NCBI GenBank assembly: GCA_947478785.1
Contig: CANJXI010000040.1
Span: 1 to 35,573 of the forward strand
Direction of reading: 5' to 3'
Source: Caulobacteraceae bacterium
Lineage (GTDB): Bacteria > Pseudomonadota > Alphaproteobacteria > Caulobacterales > Caulobacteraceae
DNA length: 35,573 nt
The stretch's first letter is position 1. Every line of letters begins with the position of its first letter. Under the pieces are notes generated by a model. It worked only from the letters and a program-made list of their open reading frames with translations, was not told the DNA's origin and did not search any database. Shown here in pieces: positions 8,813-17,356 of the stretch. Made by a program: the position numbers and the translations under genes.

Positions 8813-8847
8813 AATGGCATGGAAGACTTAGACTCTCTAGGTGAGGT

Positions 8848-8929
8848 CGCGGCCGGCTGCGGACGTGGGTAGGAAACCTAATGACGCAGCGGGTCGAATT
8901 ACATCGCGCCTCGCCGGCCATGGGCCGCG
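8848..8929 (+). promoter_or_regulatory. Structured 5' leader of cysD
   Basis: A nested set of arms lies upstream of cysD. CGCGGCC (8848-8854) can pair with GGCCGCG (8923-8929), or GGCCG (8851-8855) with CGGCC (8915-8919). Inside, GCTGCG (8856-8861) pairs with CGCAGC (8885-8890), and innermost TAGG (8870-8873) pairs with CCTA (8877-8880) around AAA. The 335-bp gap from 8689 to 9023 holds no convincing gene, so a long regulatory leader for the sulfate-activation operon is plausible. The class is unknown. Confidence 0.4.
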
Positions 8930-9023
8930 CGATCCGGCGCCAATCCCAGCGAGGCCCTGTGGTCAGATCCGTACCCGACCGGCTCCATCCGGCAGCGAGT
9001 TTCACGTGAGCGGCGCCGTTCAG

Positions 9024-9944
9024 ATGGCGGCCAAGCCCGTGGGCGAAAGGCTGACCCACCTGCAGCGGCTGGAGGCCGAGAGCATCCACATCCTGCGCGA
9101 GGTGGTGGCCGAGGCGGAGCATCCGGTGATGCTCTATTCCGTGGGCAAGGACTCCGCGGTCATGCTGCACCTGGCGCGCAAGGCCTTCTATCCCTCCCCG
9201 CCGCCCTTCCCGCTGCTGCACGTGGACACCACGTGGAAGTTCAAGGCGATGTACGAGCTGCGCGAGCGGATGGCCAAGGAGAGCGGCATGGAGCTGCTCG
9301 TCTACCAGAACCCCGAGGCCAAGGAGCGCGGCATCAACCCCTTCGATCACGGCCCGCTGCACACCGACATGTGGAAGACCGAGGGCCTGAAGCAGGCGCT
9401 CGACAAATACGGGTTCGACGCGGCCTTCGGCGGCGCCCGCCGCGACGAGGAGAAGAGCCGGGCCAAGGAGCGGATCTTCTCCTTCCGCTCGGCCAACCAC
9501 CGCTGGGACCCGAAGAACCAGCGCCCCGAGCTCTGGCGGCTCTACAACGCCAAGAAGGCCAAGGGGGAGTCGATCCGGGTGTTCCCGATCTCCAACTGGA
9601 CCGAGCTCGACATCTGGCAATACATCCACCTGGAGGACATCCCGATCGTGCCGCTCTACTTCTCGGCCAAACGGCCGACGGTGGAGCGTGACGGGCTCCT
9701 GCTGATGGTCGACGACGACCGCTTCCGGCTGGAGCCGGGCGAGGTTCCGGTGGAGCGCTCGATCCGCTTCCGCACGCTGGGTTGCTACCCGCTCACCGGC
9801 GCGGTGGAGAGCGAGGCCAAGACGCTCCCCGAGGTGATCCAGGAAATGCTGCTCACCACCACCTCGGAACGGCAGGGCCGGGCGATCGACAAGGACGCGG
9901 GCTCGGCCAGCATGGAGAAGAAAAAGCAGGAAGGGTACTTCTGA
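9024..9944 (+). CDS. cysD: Sulfate adenylyltransferase small subunit
   Basis: 306-residue PP-loop subunit of ATP sulfurylase. With CysN it makes adenosine 5'-phosphosulfate from ATP and sulfate in the cytoplasm. The motif [20 protein letters not shown] is the adenylation loop, and '[20 protein letters not shown]' and '[15 protein letters not shown]' are conserved CysD stretches. Length agrees with E. coli CysD (302). ATG 9024 is preferred because it gives the usual N-terminus before '[17 protein letters not shown]'; GTG 9006 is an alternative with a GCGAG upstream. Its stop overlaps the cysNC start by one base (TGATG), so the two are coupled. A long structured leader precedes it. Confidence 0.97.
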   Translation: MAAKPVGERLTHLQRLEAESIHILREVVAEAEHPVMLYSVGKDSAVMLHLARKAFYPSPPPFPLLHVDTTWKFKAMYELRERMAKESGMELLVYQNPEAKERGINPFDHGPLHTDMWKTEGLKQALDKYGFDAAFGGARRDEEKSRAKERIFSFRSANHRWDPKNQRPELWRLYNAKKAKGESIRVFPISNWTELDIWQYIHLEDIPIVPLYFSAKRPTVERDGLLLMVDDDRFRLEPGEVPVERSIRFRTLGCYPLTGAVESEAKTLPEVIQEMLLTTTSERQGRAIDKDAGSASMEKKKQEGYF

Positions 9945-11872
9945 TGACCACGGCCCTTCAGACCCCGGCCCAGGAGGCCTCCGCCTATCAGGTCGATTCC
10001 CTGATCGCCGAGGATATCGACGCCTATCTGGAGCAGCACCAGCACAAGTCGCTGCTGCGCTTCATCACCTGCGGCTCGGTGGACGACGGCAAGTCGACGC
10101 TGATCGGGCGGCTGCTCTATGACTCCAAGATGATCTTCGAGGACCAGCTGGCGACGCTGGAGGCCGACTCCAAGCGGGTCGGCACCCAGGGCCAGGAGAT
10201 CGACTTCGCCCTCCTGGTCGACGGACTGGCCGCCGAGCGCGAGCAAGGCATCACCATCGACGTGGCCTACCGCTTCTTCTCCACCGAGAAGCGCAAGTTC
10301 ATTGTCGCCGACACCCCGGGCCACGAGCAGTACACGCGCAACATGGTCACCGGGGCGTCCACCGCCGCCCTGGCGGTGATCCTGATCGACGCGCGCAAGG
10401 GCGTGCTGGTCCAGACGCGGCGCCACAGCTACCTCGCCCACCTGATCGGCATCCGCAACATCGTGCTGGCCGTGAACAAGATGGACCTGATCGACTACGA
10501 CCAGGCCAGGTATGACCAGATCGTCGCCAACTACCGGGCCTTCGCCACCAGCATCGGCATCACCGAATTCACCGCCATGCCGATCTCCGGCTTCAAGGGC
10601 GACAACATCACGACCAAGTCGCCCAACACCCCTTGGTACAAGGGGCCGACCCTGGTCGAGCACCTGGAGAACGTCGAGCTGGACGAGGCCGTCGACCAGG
10701 CCAAGCCGTTCCGGATGCCGGTGCAGTGGGTGAACCGGCCTAACCTCGACTTCCGCGGATTCTCGGGCCTGATCGCAACGGGCGTGGTGAGGCCCGGCGA
10801 CACCCTGCGGGTGCTGCCGTCCGGCAAGACCTCGACGGTGACCCGGATCGTCACCTTCGACGGGGACCTGCCCGAGGCGGTGGCGGGCCAGTCGGTGACC
10901 ATCTGCCTGGCCGACGAGATCGACTGTTCGCGCGGCGACGTGCTGGCGGTCGCCGACGATCCGCCGCAGGTGGCCGACCAGTTCGAGGCGACCCTGGTCT
11001 GGATGGCCGACGAGGAGATGCTGCCGTCCAGGCCCTACTGGCTGAAGATCGGCGCCCAGATCGTCACCGCCCAGGTGGCCGCGCCCAAGTACCAGGTCAA
11101 CGTCAACACCATGGAGCAGCTGGCGGCCAAGACGCTGGACCTGAACGCCATCGGGGTGGCGAACCTGTCCACCGACCGGCCGATCGTCTTCGAGCCCTAT
11201 ACGACCAGCCGCGACATGGGCGGCTTCATCCTGATCGACAAGCTGACCAACGCCACGGTCGCGGCCGGCATGCTGCACTTCTCGCTGCGCCGCAGCCAGA
11301 ACGTCCATTGGCAGGCGCTGGACGTCACCCGCGAGACCCACGCGGCGCTGAAGAACCAGAAGCCGGCGGTGCTGTGGTTCACGGGCCTGTCCGGGGCCGG
11401 CAAGTCGACCATCGCCAACCTGGTCGAGCAGAAGCTGGTGCGGATGAACCGCCACACCTTCCTGCTGGACGGCGACAACGTCCGCCACGGCCTCAACCGC
11501 GACCTGGGCTTCACCGACGCCGGCCGGGTGGAGAACATCCGCCGGATCGGCGAGGTCGCCAAGCTGATGACCGACGCGGGCCTGATCGTGCTGACCGCCT
11601 TCATCTCGCCGTTCCGGGCCGAGCGGAAGATGGTTCGCGACATCATGCCGGAGGGCGAATTCATCGAGGTGTTCGTGGACACCCCGCTTTCGGATGCCGA
11701 ACGCCGCGACGTGAAGGGCCTCTACAAGAAGGCCCGGGCCGGCGAGCTGGCGAATTTCACCGGCATCGATTCCCCCTATGAGGCCCCGGTGAACCCGGAG
11801 ATCCATATCGACACCACCAAGCTCACCCCGGACGAGGCGGCCGAACTGATCGTCCGCAAGCTGATCCCATGA
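9944..11872 (+). CDS. cysNC: Sulfate adenylyltransferase large subunit / APS kinase fusion
   Basis: 642-residue bifunctional enzyme. The N-terminal two thirds is the CysN GTPase that drives sulfate adenylation: GSVDDGKST is the G1 loop near residue 43, [12 protein letters not shown] is G3, and NKMDLIDY is G4. The remainder is APS kinase (CysC) with its P-loop GLSGAGKS at residues 481-488, then [10 protein letters not shown] and FISPFRAER, and it makes PAPS. The fused form is common in alphaproteobacteria. The stop overlaps the cysQ start by 4 nt (ATGA). The whole run cysD-cysNC-cysQ is therefore one coupled operon for APS/PAPS formation and by-product removal. All key nucleotide-binding motifs are present. 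Confidence 0.97.
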   Translation: MTTALQTPAQEASAYQVDSLIAEDIDAYLEQHQHKSLLRFITCGSVDDGKSTLIGRLLYDSKMIFEDQLATLEADSKRVGTQGQEIDFALLVDGLAAEREQGITIDVAYRFFSTEKRKFIVADTPGHEQYTRNMVTGASTAALAVILIDARKGVLVQTRRHSYLAHLIGIRNIVLAVNKMDLIDYDQARYDQIVANYRAFATSIGITEFTAMPISGFKGDNITTKSPNTPWYKGPTLVEHLENVELDEAVDQAKPFRMPVQWVNRPNLDFRGFSGLIATGVVRPGDTLRVLPSGKTSTVTRIVTFDGDLPEAVAGQSVTICLADEIDCSRGDVLAVADDPPQVADQFEATLVWMADEEMLPSRPYWLKIGAQIVTAQVAAPKYQVNVNTMEQLAAKTLDLNAIGVANLSTDRPIVFEPYTTSRDMGGFILIDKLTNATVAAGMLHFSLRRSQNVHWQALDVTRETHAALKNQKPAVLWFTGLSGAGKSTIANLVEQKLVRMNRHTFLLDGDNVRHGLNRDLGFTDAGRVENIRRIGEVAKLMTDAGLIVLTAFISPFRAERKMVRDIMPEGEFIEVFVDTPLSDAERRDVKGLYKKARAGELANFTGIDSPYEAPVNPEIHIDTTKLTPDEAAELIVRKLIP

Positions 11873-12618
11873 GCATGACCGACGTCGAGCTGGCGCGGCA
11901 TCTGGCGGAGACCGCCGGGCGGATTCTTCTGGAGATCCAGGGATCGGGAGTCTTCGAGGGCAAGGCGCTGGGCAAGGCGGGCGACCGCACGGCCAACGCC
12001 TTCCTGATGGAGGCGCTGCGCACGAACCGGCCGGACGACGCCGTCCTCTCGGAGGAGGAGAAGGACAGCCCCGAGCGGCTGAAGGCCAGCCGCGTCTGGA
12101 TCATCGATCCCCTGGACGGCACGCGGGAATATGGCGAGGCCCGCAGCGACTGGGCGGTGCATGTGGCGCTCAGCATCGACGGGGCGCCGACGCTGGGCGC
12201 CGTCGCCCTGCCCGGACTGCCGCTGACGCTATGCTCGGGCCTGCCGCAGATCATTCCGCCGCCGGCCCACAAGCTTCGGATGCTGGTCAGCCGCACGCGT
12301 CCGGCCAAGGAGGCGGTGGCCATGGCCGAGGCCCTGGACGCCGAACTCGTGCCCATGGGCTCGGCCGGCGCCAAGGCGATGGCGGTGGTGCGCGGCGAGG
12401 CCGACATCTACCTGCACACCGGCGGCCAGTACGAATGGGACAACTGCGCGCCCGCCGCCGTGGCGCTGGCCGCCGGCCTGCACGCCTCGCGGATCGACGG
12501 CTCGCCGCTGCGCTACAACAACGCCGACACCTATCTCCCGGACCTGCTGATCGCCCGCAAGGACCACGCCGCCCAGGTGCTGGCCCTGCTCAAGACCATG
12601 GCCCCAGCGGCGGGCTGA
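11869..12618 (+). CDS. cysQ: 3'(2'),5'-bisphosphate nucleotidase
   Basis: 249-residue inositol-monophosphatase-fold phosphatase expected to convert 3'-phosphoadenosine 5'-phosphate (PAP) to AMP, clearing the by-product of PAPS use. The metal-binding motif reads [11 protein letters not shown], with the upstream acidic cluster SEEEKD, and the second metal motif is [12 protein letters not shown]. These are the standard Mg2+ ligands of the family. It begins at ATG 11869 inside the end of cysNC (4-nt overlap); ATG 11875 is a close alternative. Its position in the sulfate-activation operon makes CysQ more likely than an inositol phosphatase. It ends 10 bp before the convergent F420-type reductase gene. 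Confidence 0.93.
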   Translation: MSMTDVELARHLAETAGRILLEIQGSGVFEGKALGKAGDRTANAFLMEALRTNRPDDAVLSEEEKDSPERLKASRVWIIDPLDGTREYGEARSDWAVHVALSIDGAPTLGAVALPGLPLTLCSGLPQIIPPPAHKLRMLVSRTRPAKEAVAMAEALDAELVPMGSAGAKAMAVVRGEADIYLHTGGQYEWDNCAPAAVALAAGLHASRIDGSPLRYNNADTYLPDLLIARKDHAAQVLALLKTMAPAAG

Positions 12619-12628
12619 GCGCCGGGGA

Positions 12629-13291
12629 TCACTCGGGCTCGATCAGCTTTCCGGTGATGCGGATGCCCGCGCCGTCCACGCTGTAGGTGCGGTTCATGAA
12701 GATCAGCACCGAGGTCAGCGCCTCGGCGGCGGCGGAATTGACCAGCGCCCCGCCGTGCAGGCCGCGCAGGCCCGTATCGGCCACCAGGGCCACCACCTTG
12801 GCGCGGGCGGCCTTGTCGTCGCCGAACACCAGGACGTCGCACTCGACCACCTCATCGGTCGCCAGCTTGTGGGCGGCCACGTTGTGGAAGGCCGAGACCA
12901 CGGTGACGCCCTCCCCCAGGATCGCCTGGGCCCGCGCGGCGGCGGAGCCCTCGGGCGGCAATTGAACGCGCATCACCTTGGGCGGCACCAGTGGCACGGT
13001 GGTGTCGACGACGATCTTGCCGCCCACATGGGGGGCGATGTCGCGCAGGGTGCCTTCCTGGGCACCGAACGGCACGGTGACGATGATGATGTCGGCGGCC
13101 GCGGCGGCGTCAGGATTGGCCAGGCCGGTCGCCCCATGGCCAAGCTGTTCGGCGGCGGCGGCAGCCGCCTCGGCCTTGCGCGAGCCGATGATCACCTTGC
13201 GACCGGCCTTGGCCAGCCGCCCGGCGATGGCCGAGCCCAGATCGCCGGTGCCCCCGACCACGGCGACGACAGCGCCCTTCCCCTCGTCCAT
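12629..13291 (-). CDS. npdG: NADPH-dependent F420 reductase-like protein
   Basis: 220-residue Rossmann protein resembling F420H2:NADP+ oxidoreductases (NpdG/Fno). The N-terminal VVGGTGDLGSAIAGRLAKAG is the dinucleotide motif, followed by IIGSRKAE, a dipole that suits the NADP 2'-phosphate. 'DIIIVTVPFGAQEGTLRDI' and 'VVSAFHNVAAHKL' are characteristic of this family. ATG 13291 has CCGGAGACG about 7 nt upstream. No F420-biosynthesis gene is in the window, so cofactor use is inferred. It could instead be a related NAD(P)-binding protein of the same fold. It lies beyond a possible terminator of the catabolic island and may be an independent gene. Confidence 0.75.
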   Translation of the reverse strand: MDEGKGAVVAVVGGTGDLGSAIAGRLAKAGRKVIIGSRKAEAAAAAAEQLGHGATGLANPDAAAAADIIIVTVPFGAQEGTLRDIAPHVGGKIVVDTTVPLVPPKVMRVQLPPEGSAAARAQAILGEGVTVVSAFHNVAAHKLATDEVVECDVLVFGDDKAARAKVVALVADTGLRGLHGGALVNSAAAEALTSVLIFMNRTYSVDGAGIRITGKLIEPE

Positions 13292-13369
13292 CTAACGTCT
13301 CCGGTGTTGTCGCGAACAGCTTGTGCGGGCGCCGAGAAGCTTGGCGCGCGGGTTCATATCGTCTCTGTG

Positions 13370-13405
13370 ACGCCCGCGCCAGACCGCCACGGCGGCCGTG
13401 GGCGT
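13370..13405 (-). terminator. Hairpin after the minus-strand crotonase
   Basis: ACGCCC (13370-13375) pairs with GGGCGT (13400-13405), with an inner CCGC/GCGG pair around CACG. It begins 3 nt beyond the crotonase stop at 13408, where a terminator would be expected. No T-run follows on the minus strand. Confidence 0.45.
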
Positions 13406-13407
13406 TG

Positions 13408-14109
13408 TCAGACGGACCGGTACTCCGCCAGGTCCTTGAGAATGGCCCGGTTGAAGCCCCTCTTCATCGTGGCCAGGCCGCCGGGGGGCATTCGGGCGAA
13501 GTCCCCGGCTACCTGCAGGGCGGTCGAAAGCGCCTCGCCCCTGGCGCAGAGCCGCCCGGCAAGGCCCAGGCCGACCGCCTCCGCGCCGCCCACCTTGCGG
13601 CCGGTCATCAGCAGGTCCCTGACCACGGCCAGCGAAGTGAGCCTGGGCCAGACGAGCTGAAGGATGAGACTGGCCGGCACGCCGTACTTCACATGAGGGT
13701 CCCAGAACATCGCGTCCTCGGCCGCCACGACGATGTCGCAGCTTGCGGCCAGCGCGGCCCCGAAGCCGGCGGCAGCCCCCTGCACCGCGGCGATGGCGGG
13801 GAAGGGAAATTCCAGGAGCGCGCGCATCATGTCCAGCTGCATGCGGCCCCACGCTTCCATCTCGGGAAGCCGGCCTTCGCCCGCGGCCTCAAGGTCGGAA
13901 AGGTCGCCGCCCGCGCAGAACGACGGTCCCGCGCCCGCCAGCACGAGCGCCCGGACGCCCGGATCGCGGCCGACCGCATGCAACGTCTCGAGGATGAGCC
14001 GCTGCATCGCATAGTTGGCGGAGTTGCGCTTTTCCGGCCGGTTCAGGGTCAGGACGCAGACGTCGCCCGAACGATGGAGCAGGACCGGCTCTGCCTTTGC
14101 GTCCGTCAT
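13408..14109 (-). CDS. Crotonase-fold protein lacking both catalytic glutamates
   Basis: 233-residue enoyl-CoA hydratase/isomerase superfamily member, somewhat shorter than the usual 255-260. The CoA/oxyanion region AGGDLSDLE (CAGGDL) and AIAAVQGAAAGFGAALA are conserved. At the two positions that hold the catalytic Glu pair in crotonase there are Ala119 (GFGAALAASCD) and His139 (WDPHVKYG). Classic hydration is therefore doubtful; isomerase, hydrolase or thioesterase-like chemistry is possible. ATG 14109 is preferred over GTG 14112 because GGAGGA lies 4 nt upstream. It is the last gene of the minus-strand MaoC/amidohydrolase/SDR group and is followed by a hairpin. Confidence 0.85.
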   Translation of the reverse strand: MTDAKAEPVLLHRSGDVCVLTLNRPEKRNSANYAMQRLILETLHAVGRDPGVRALVLAGAGPSFCAGGDLSDLEAAGEGRLPEMEAWGRMQLDMMRALLEFPFPAIAAVQGAAAGFGAALAASCDIVVAAEDAMFWDPHVKYGVPASLILQLVWPRLTSLAVVRDLLMTGRKVGGAEAVGLGLAGRLCARGEALSTALQVAGDFARMPPGGLATMKRGFNRAILKDLAEYRSV

Positions 14110-14178
14110 CACGTCCTCCGTTCGCCGCGATACAGCGAAGGGTGGGGTTGTCGGGTGTGACCCGGCGGCGAAGGCCGA

Positions 14179-14607
14179 TCAGAGAAAGGTCGCGCCATAG
14201 CCCTCGCCCGTGGGATGGACCGACGACGGCCCGACCGGAAACCGGTCGAAATAGTCCCGGCCCCGTTCCATGCCGGTGAAGATTTCCAGCTCCATCGGCC
14301 CTTCGCAGCACCGCACGATCGCGGCAAATGGCTCGGCGCTTTCACGGGCCGCCCGCCAGGTGTCGAGATGCTGGAGGTTCTTCATGCACTCGATGCAGAC
14401 GAATTCGTTGGGATCGCGACCCCAGCCGAAGAAGGCGAAGTTGTAGTTCGCCCGCACCCGGTCGATGTCGGCCGTCCAGGTGGCGTTGAGCGCCTCGAGG
14501 AACGCCTCGCGCATGTCCGGTTTGACGTGAAACGTCGAGATCACGCAGACCTGGTGAATGAAGATCGGCTCCAGCTCGCTGGCGGTTCGGTCGATCCTGA
14601 TCGTCAT
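14179..14607 (-). CDS. Small ABM-like (dimeric alpha-beta barrel) protein
   Basis: 142-residue cytoplasmic protein. A ferredoxin-like alpha-beta pattern is visible: strand VCVISTFHVKP, helix DMREAFLEALNATW, strand FAFFGWGRD, strand EFVCIECMKN, helix LDTWRAARESAEPF, strand PMELEIFTG. This fits the antibiotic-biosynthesis-monooxygenase or dimeric alpha-beta barrel superfamily, but I do not recognise the exact family. Three Cys residues and a histidine are present. It lies between the SDR and the crotonase, 65 and 69 bp from them. It may act on an intermediate of the same pathway as an isomerase, cyclase or cofactor-free oxygenase. Confidence 0.6.
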   Translation of the reverse strand: MTIRIDRTASELEPIFIHQVCVISTFHVKPDMREAFLEALNATWTADIDRVRANYNFAFFGWGRDPNEFVCIECMKNLQHLDTWRAARESAEPFAAIVRCCEGPMELEIFTGMERGRDYFDRFPVGPSSVHPTGEGYGATFL

Positions 14608-14672
14608 TGAAGGCCCCCCCGTGATCCGGAACCGCGCGGGCTCTGCTCCACGCCCTCAGCCCGTGCGCGCGT

Positions 14673-15428
14673 TCAGTGGAAGCTTCGCCCGCCGTCCGCC
14701 GACAGCGTGATCCCGGTAATGAAAGAGGCCTGGTCGCTGAGGAGAAAGGCGATGGCCTCGGCCAGTTCGACCGGCTCGGCCGCGCGCCTCATGGCGTAGG
14801 CGCCGAGGAAGGCCGTCGCGACAGCGGGATCGCCGCGCAACGCAAACGCCGTCATCGGCGTATCGACCACGCCAGGGCAGATCGTGTTCACCCGGATGTT
14901 CGGCGCGGTTTCGGCGGCCAACATCTTGCCGAAGGAGATCAGCCCGCCCTTGGAGGCTGCGTAGGCGGATGCGCCGCCGTTGGAGGGCACCAAGGCCGCG
15001 CCGCTGGACACATTGACGATCGAAGCCTTCTTCTCCGCCTTGAGCAAGGGCAAGGCCGCGCGGCAAACGCGGTAGGGCGCGGTCAGATTGATCGCGAGAA
15101 CCCGGTCCCAGTCGGCCGGGTCCATGACGTCCACCCCCGCGCTCAGGGCGACGCCCGCGCAATTGACGACCCCGTCCAGGCCGCCCAGCGCCTCGCCCGC
15201 CGCCTGCACCGACCGGTCGATGGCCTCGCCGTCGCGCAGCTCGACGACAAAGGGATGGCCGCCGGTTTCCTTGGCCGCGGCCCGCAGGCCCGCCTCGTTC
15301 ACGTCCACCAGGGCCAGCGCCGCGCCCTCGCCGGCCAGCAGGCGCGCGGTGGCCAGGCCGATGCCGGAGGCGGCGCCTGTCAGGTAGATGCGGCGGCCGG
15401 CGAAACGGCCCGTCGGGTCCGAGGTCAT
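14673..15428 (-). CDS. SDR-family oxidoreductase
   Basis: 251-residue classical short-chain dehydrogenase. [16 protein letters not shown] is the NAD(P)-binding motif, and the Asp of LVDVNEAG after strand 2 favours NAD(H). NCAG follows, and the catalytic set is Ser in NVSSGAAL with the Tyr and Lys of SAYAASKGG. 'RVNTICPGVVDTPM' and the C-terminal ITGITLSADGG are standard. The ATG overlaps the amidohydrolase stop by 4 nt, so the genes are coupled. In this setting it probably oxidises a hydroxyacyl or alicyclic alcohol intermediate. The substrate is not determinable. Confidence 0.92.
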   Translation of the reverse strand: MTSDPTGRFAGRRIYLTGAASGIGLATARLLAGEGAALALVDVNEAGLRAAAKETGGHPFVVELRDGEAIDRSVQAAGEALGGLDGVVNCAGVALSAGVDVMDPADWDRVLAINLTAPYRVCRAALPLLKAEKKASIVNVSSGAALVPSNGGASAYAASKGGLISFGKMLAAETAPNIRVNTICPGVVDTPMTAFALRGDPAVATAFLGAYAMRRAAEPVELAEAIAFLLSDQASFITGITLSADGGRSFH

Positions 15429-16612
15429 GGAACCAGCAACTCCCCATTGGTGACGAAGAACTTGTCGATCACGGTATCACCCAGCCGCGCCAGCCGGTCG
15501 TGGAGCATGCCCAGCGCGCCCTTGCCGCCTTCGACGTGCGGATAGTCGGTGCTGAAGCACAGGATGTCATCCAGGCCGGCGTAGCGCTCCATCCATACGT
15601 CGATCTCCTCGTAGTATAGCGTGGAGACCCGCACGTTGCTCCGCATGTAGTCCGACGCCTTGCGGGAAAGCTTTACCGAGGAGGCGCCGCGGAAGTTCTT
15701 CTGGATGTGGTCCATGCTCTCCATCATCGGGCCCACCCAGTGGCTGCCCACCTCGATGGCGCCGAAGCGCAAGCCCGGATGACGCTCGAAAACCCCGCCG
15801 AAGATCAGGGTGGTCAGGAAGTTCTGGGTCGGCAGGTGGTAGATCGACATGGACCAAGGGTCGAAATCGAATTCCGCCGAGGAGCGATAACCCTGGAAGG
15901 CCGGGGCGTCGCGCCAGGCCTTGCTCATCAGGAATTGCCCTTCCCCGCCGCCGTGCAGGGCGCCCACCGTCCCGCTTTCGGCCATCAGGGCCCAGAGCGG
16001 GTCGAGATCGGGATGGGCCGGCGAGCGGCCGCCCGGCAGGTAGCCCGACGCGAACCAGAGCGCCCGGATGCCGTTGTCGATCAGGCGCCTGGCGTTGGCG
16101 TGGAGTTCCTTCGGCGTATCGCCATAGAGCGGCATGACCGGGCGGATGCGGTCCGACAGCCTGGCGACGCCGAACGCCCAGTCGTTGTAGAGTTCGAGCC
16201 AGCGGCGGCCGATGGCGCGCTCGTCCCCGCCGGCAGGCATCAAGGCCGGGCGCCGCCCCAGGGTCAGGAAGAAGCCGAAGAGGCCGATGCCGCCCGGGAA
16301 CATCAGCTGCCGGCGGATGCCGAGCGCGTCCATCACATCGAGGCGCCGCGCGGGATCGGTGGCGCCCGGCGCCTTGGAGCCCTTCACCGAGCCGATGTCC
16401 GGGCCGATGGGCGCGACATCGCCGGCATAGTTGGGGACCCCGTTATGGTTCTTGTCGAGCGGGTCGTGCTGGGCGGACGCCTCGGCGAAGGCCCGGACCT
16501 CGGGGCCGAAATGGCGCACCCATTCCTGGGCGGGCATCGACTCGTGGCTGTCGACGTCGATGATCCGGCCGCTCAGCCGGCTCAGCGATGGGGGAACGGC
16601 GATGGCGTCCAT
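15425..16612 (-). CDS. Amidohydrolase-2 family metal-dependent hydrolase/decarboxylase
   Basis: 395-residue TIM-barrel protein of the Amidohydrolase-2 group, which includes ACMSD-type decarboxylases and C-C bond hydrolases. The N-terminal metal motif reads IIDVDSHES (Asp-x-Asp-x-His, a variant of the usual HxH). 'GALHGGGEG' carries a second His. 'GAIEVGSHWVGPMMESMDHIQ' and 'CFSTDYPHVEGG' supply the conserved C-terminal Asp and His. ATG 16612 has GGAGG 5 nt upstream, better than ATG 16615 with only 2 nt. It overlaps the SDR start. Within a CoA-type catabolic set it may decarboxylate an acid or open a ring; the reaction is unknown. Confidence 0.85.
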   Translation of the reverse strand: MDAIAVPPSLSRLSGRIIDVDSHESMPAQEWVRHFGPEVRAFAEASAQHDPLDKNHNGVPNYAGDVAPIGPDIGSVKGSKAPGATDPARRLDVMDALGIRRQLMFPGGIGLFGFFLTLGRRPALMPAGGDERAIGRRWLELYNDWAFGVARLSDRIRPVMPLYGDTPKELHANARRLIDNGIRALWFASGYLPGGRSPAHPDLDPLWALMAESGTVGALHGGGEGQFLMSKAWRDAPAFQGYRSSAEFDFDPWSMSIYHLPTQNFLTTLIFGGVFERHPGLRFGAIEVGSHWVGPMMESMDHIQKNFRGASSVKLSRKASDYMRSNVRVSTLYYEEIDVWMERYAGLDDILCFSTDYPHVEGGKGALGMLHDRLARLGDTVIDKFFVTNGELLVP

Positions 16613-16721
16613 CATGACCTCCAGCGATTGTTTCCGCCCGGGGCCGGGCGGGCGTTCGACGAGGAACCGGCGCGCGGCGTCAGGCGCGCGCGGCGCTCCA
16701 ACGATATGACGGCCGGGCGGT

Positions 16722-17162
16722 TCATCGGTAGACGATCATCCAATTGGCGTACAACGCCGCCTTCTCCTGCCCCTCGACCTCGACGACGAGCGCCAGGATC
16801 TTCTTCCACCAAGCCTCGCCGTGCCGCTCGAAGCCCGCCAGCCTGGCCCGCATGCGGATCCGCGCGCCCACCTTGACGGGCGTGGTGATCCGGACCCGGT
16901 CGAAGCCATAGTTGAGGCCGACCGTGCAGCCATCCGGCAACCCGGCGTGCTCGCCCACGAGGTGGGGCAACAGGGAAAGCAGCAGCAGGCCCTGGACGGT
17001 CGTGCCGCCGTGCGGCGCGGCCCATACGGGATCCACGTGGTTGGCCGACAGGTCCAGCGTCGCCTGGCCGAACTGGGTGACCCGTTCCTGGTCGATCAGC
17101 AGCCAGTCGGAGACCGCGAGCTCCTGTCCCACCAATGCCTGCAGCTGCTCGACGCTGGCCAA
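16722..17162 (-). CDS. MaoC-like dehydratase (hot-dog fold)
   Basis: 146-residue single hot-dog protein of the MaoC/NodN type, expected to hydrate or dehydrate an acyl-CoA. The hydratase motif region is visible as FGQATLDLSANHVDP, the family pattern F-x2-x-TxDxxxxHxDP with the catalytic Asp and His in place. 'GTTVQGLLLLSLLPHL' follows. The start is TTG 17162 with GAGGGAG about 10 nt upstream; no ATG occurs before the conserved region. It is the first gene of the minus-strand group and lies 194 bp below the acyl-CoA synthetase stop, with an AT-rich palindrome in that gap. Confidence 0.85.
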   Translation of the reverse strand: MASVEQLQALVGQELAVSDWLLIDQERVTQFGQATLDLSANHVDPVWAAPHGGTTVQGLLLLSLLPHLVGEHAGLPDGCTVGLNYGFDRVRITTPVKVGARIRMRARLAGFERHGEAWWKKILALVVEVEGQEKAALYANWMIVYR

Positions 17163-17324
17163 GACCGCGTACTCCCTCAGACGACTTCGGCCACGGCGGG
17201 CGGCGCGTCGGTCAATATCCCAATCCGATCTTCACCTGCGTCATTCTCCCCAGTTCGCGGCGTCAGCGCCGCCGCTTGGAGGACAAGTTACACGCTTGGC
17301 CACACGCCTCAATCCGTCTCCAAC

Positions 17325-17340
17325 TAATATATATAGATTA
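17325..17340 (-). promoter_or_regulatory. AT-rich near-palindrome upstream of the MaoC gene
   Basis: A 16-bp near-palindrome (TAAT, central TATATA, ATTA) lies in the gap between the acyl-CoA synthetase stop and the MaoC start, about 163 bp upstream of the MaoC start. It is much more AT-rich than its surroundings, so it could be a promoter element or operator for the MaoC-to-crotonase group. The regulator is unknown. Confidence 0.35.
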
Positions 17341-17356
17341 CGCCAAGAAACCAGCC

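Noticed and set aside
8673..9629. A minus-strand frame covering the cysD leader
   Set aside because: It overlaps cysD antisense and has no family features; the part in the gap is explained as repeats and leader.
9785..11806. A 673-codon minus-strand open frame opposite cysNC
   Set aside because: Its composition is low-complexity and the plus strand encodes an unmistakable CysN-CysC fusion.
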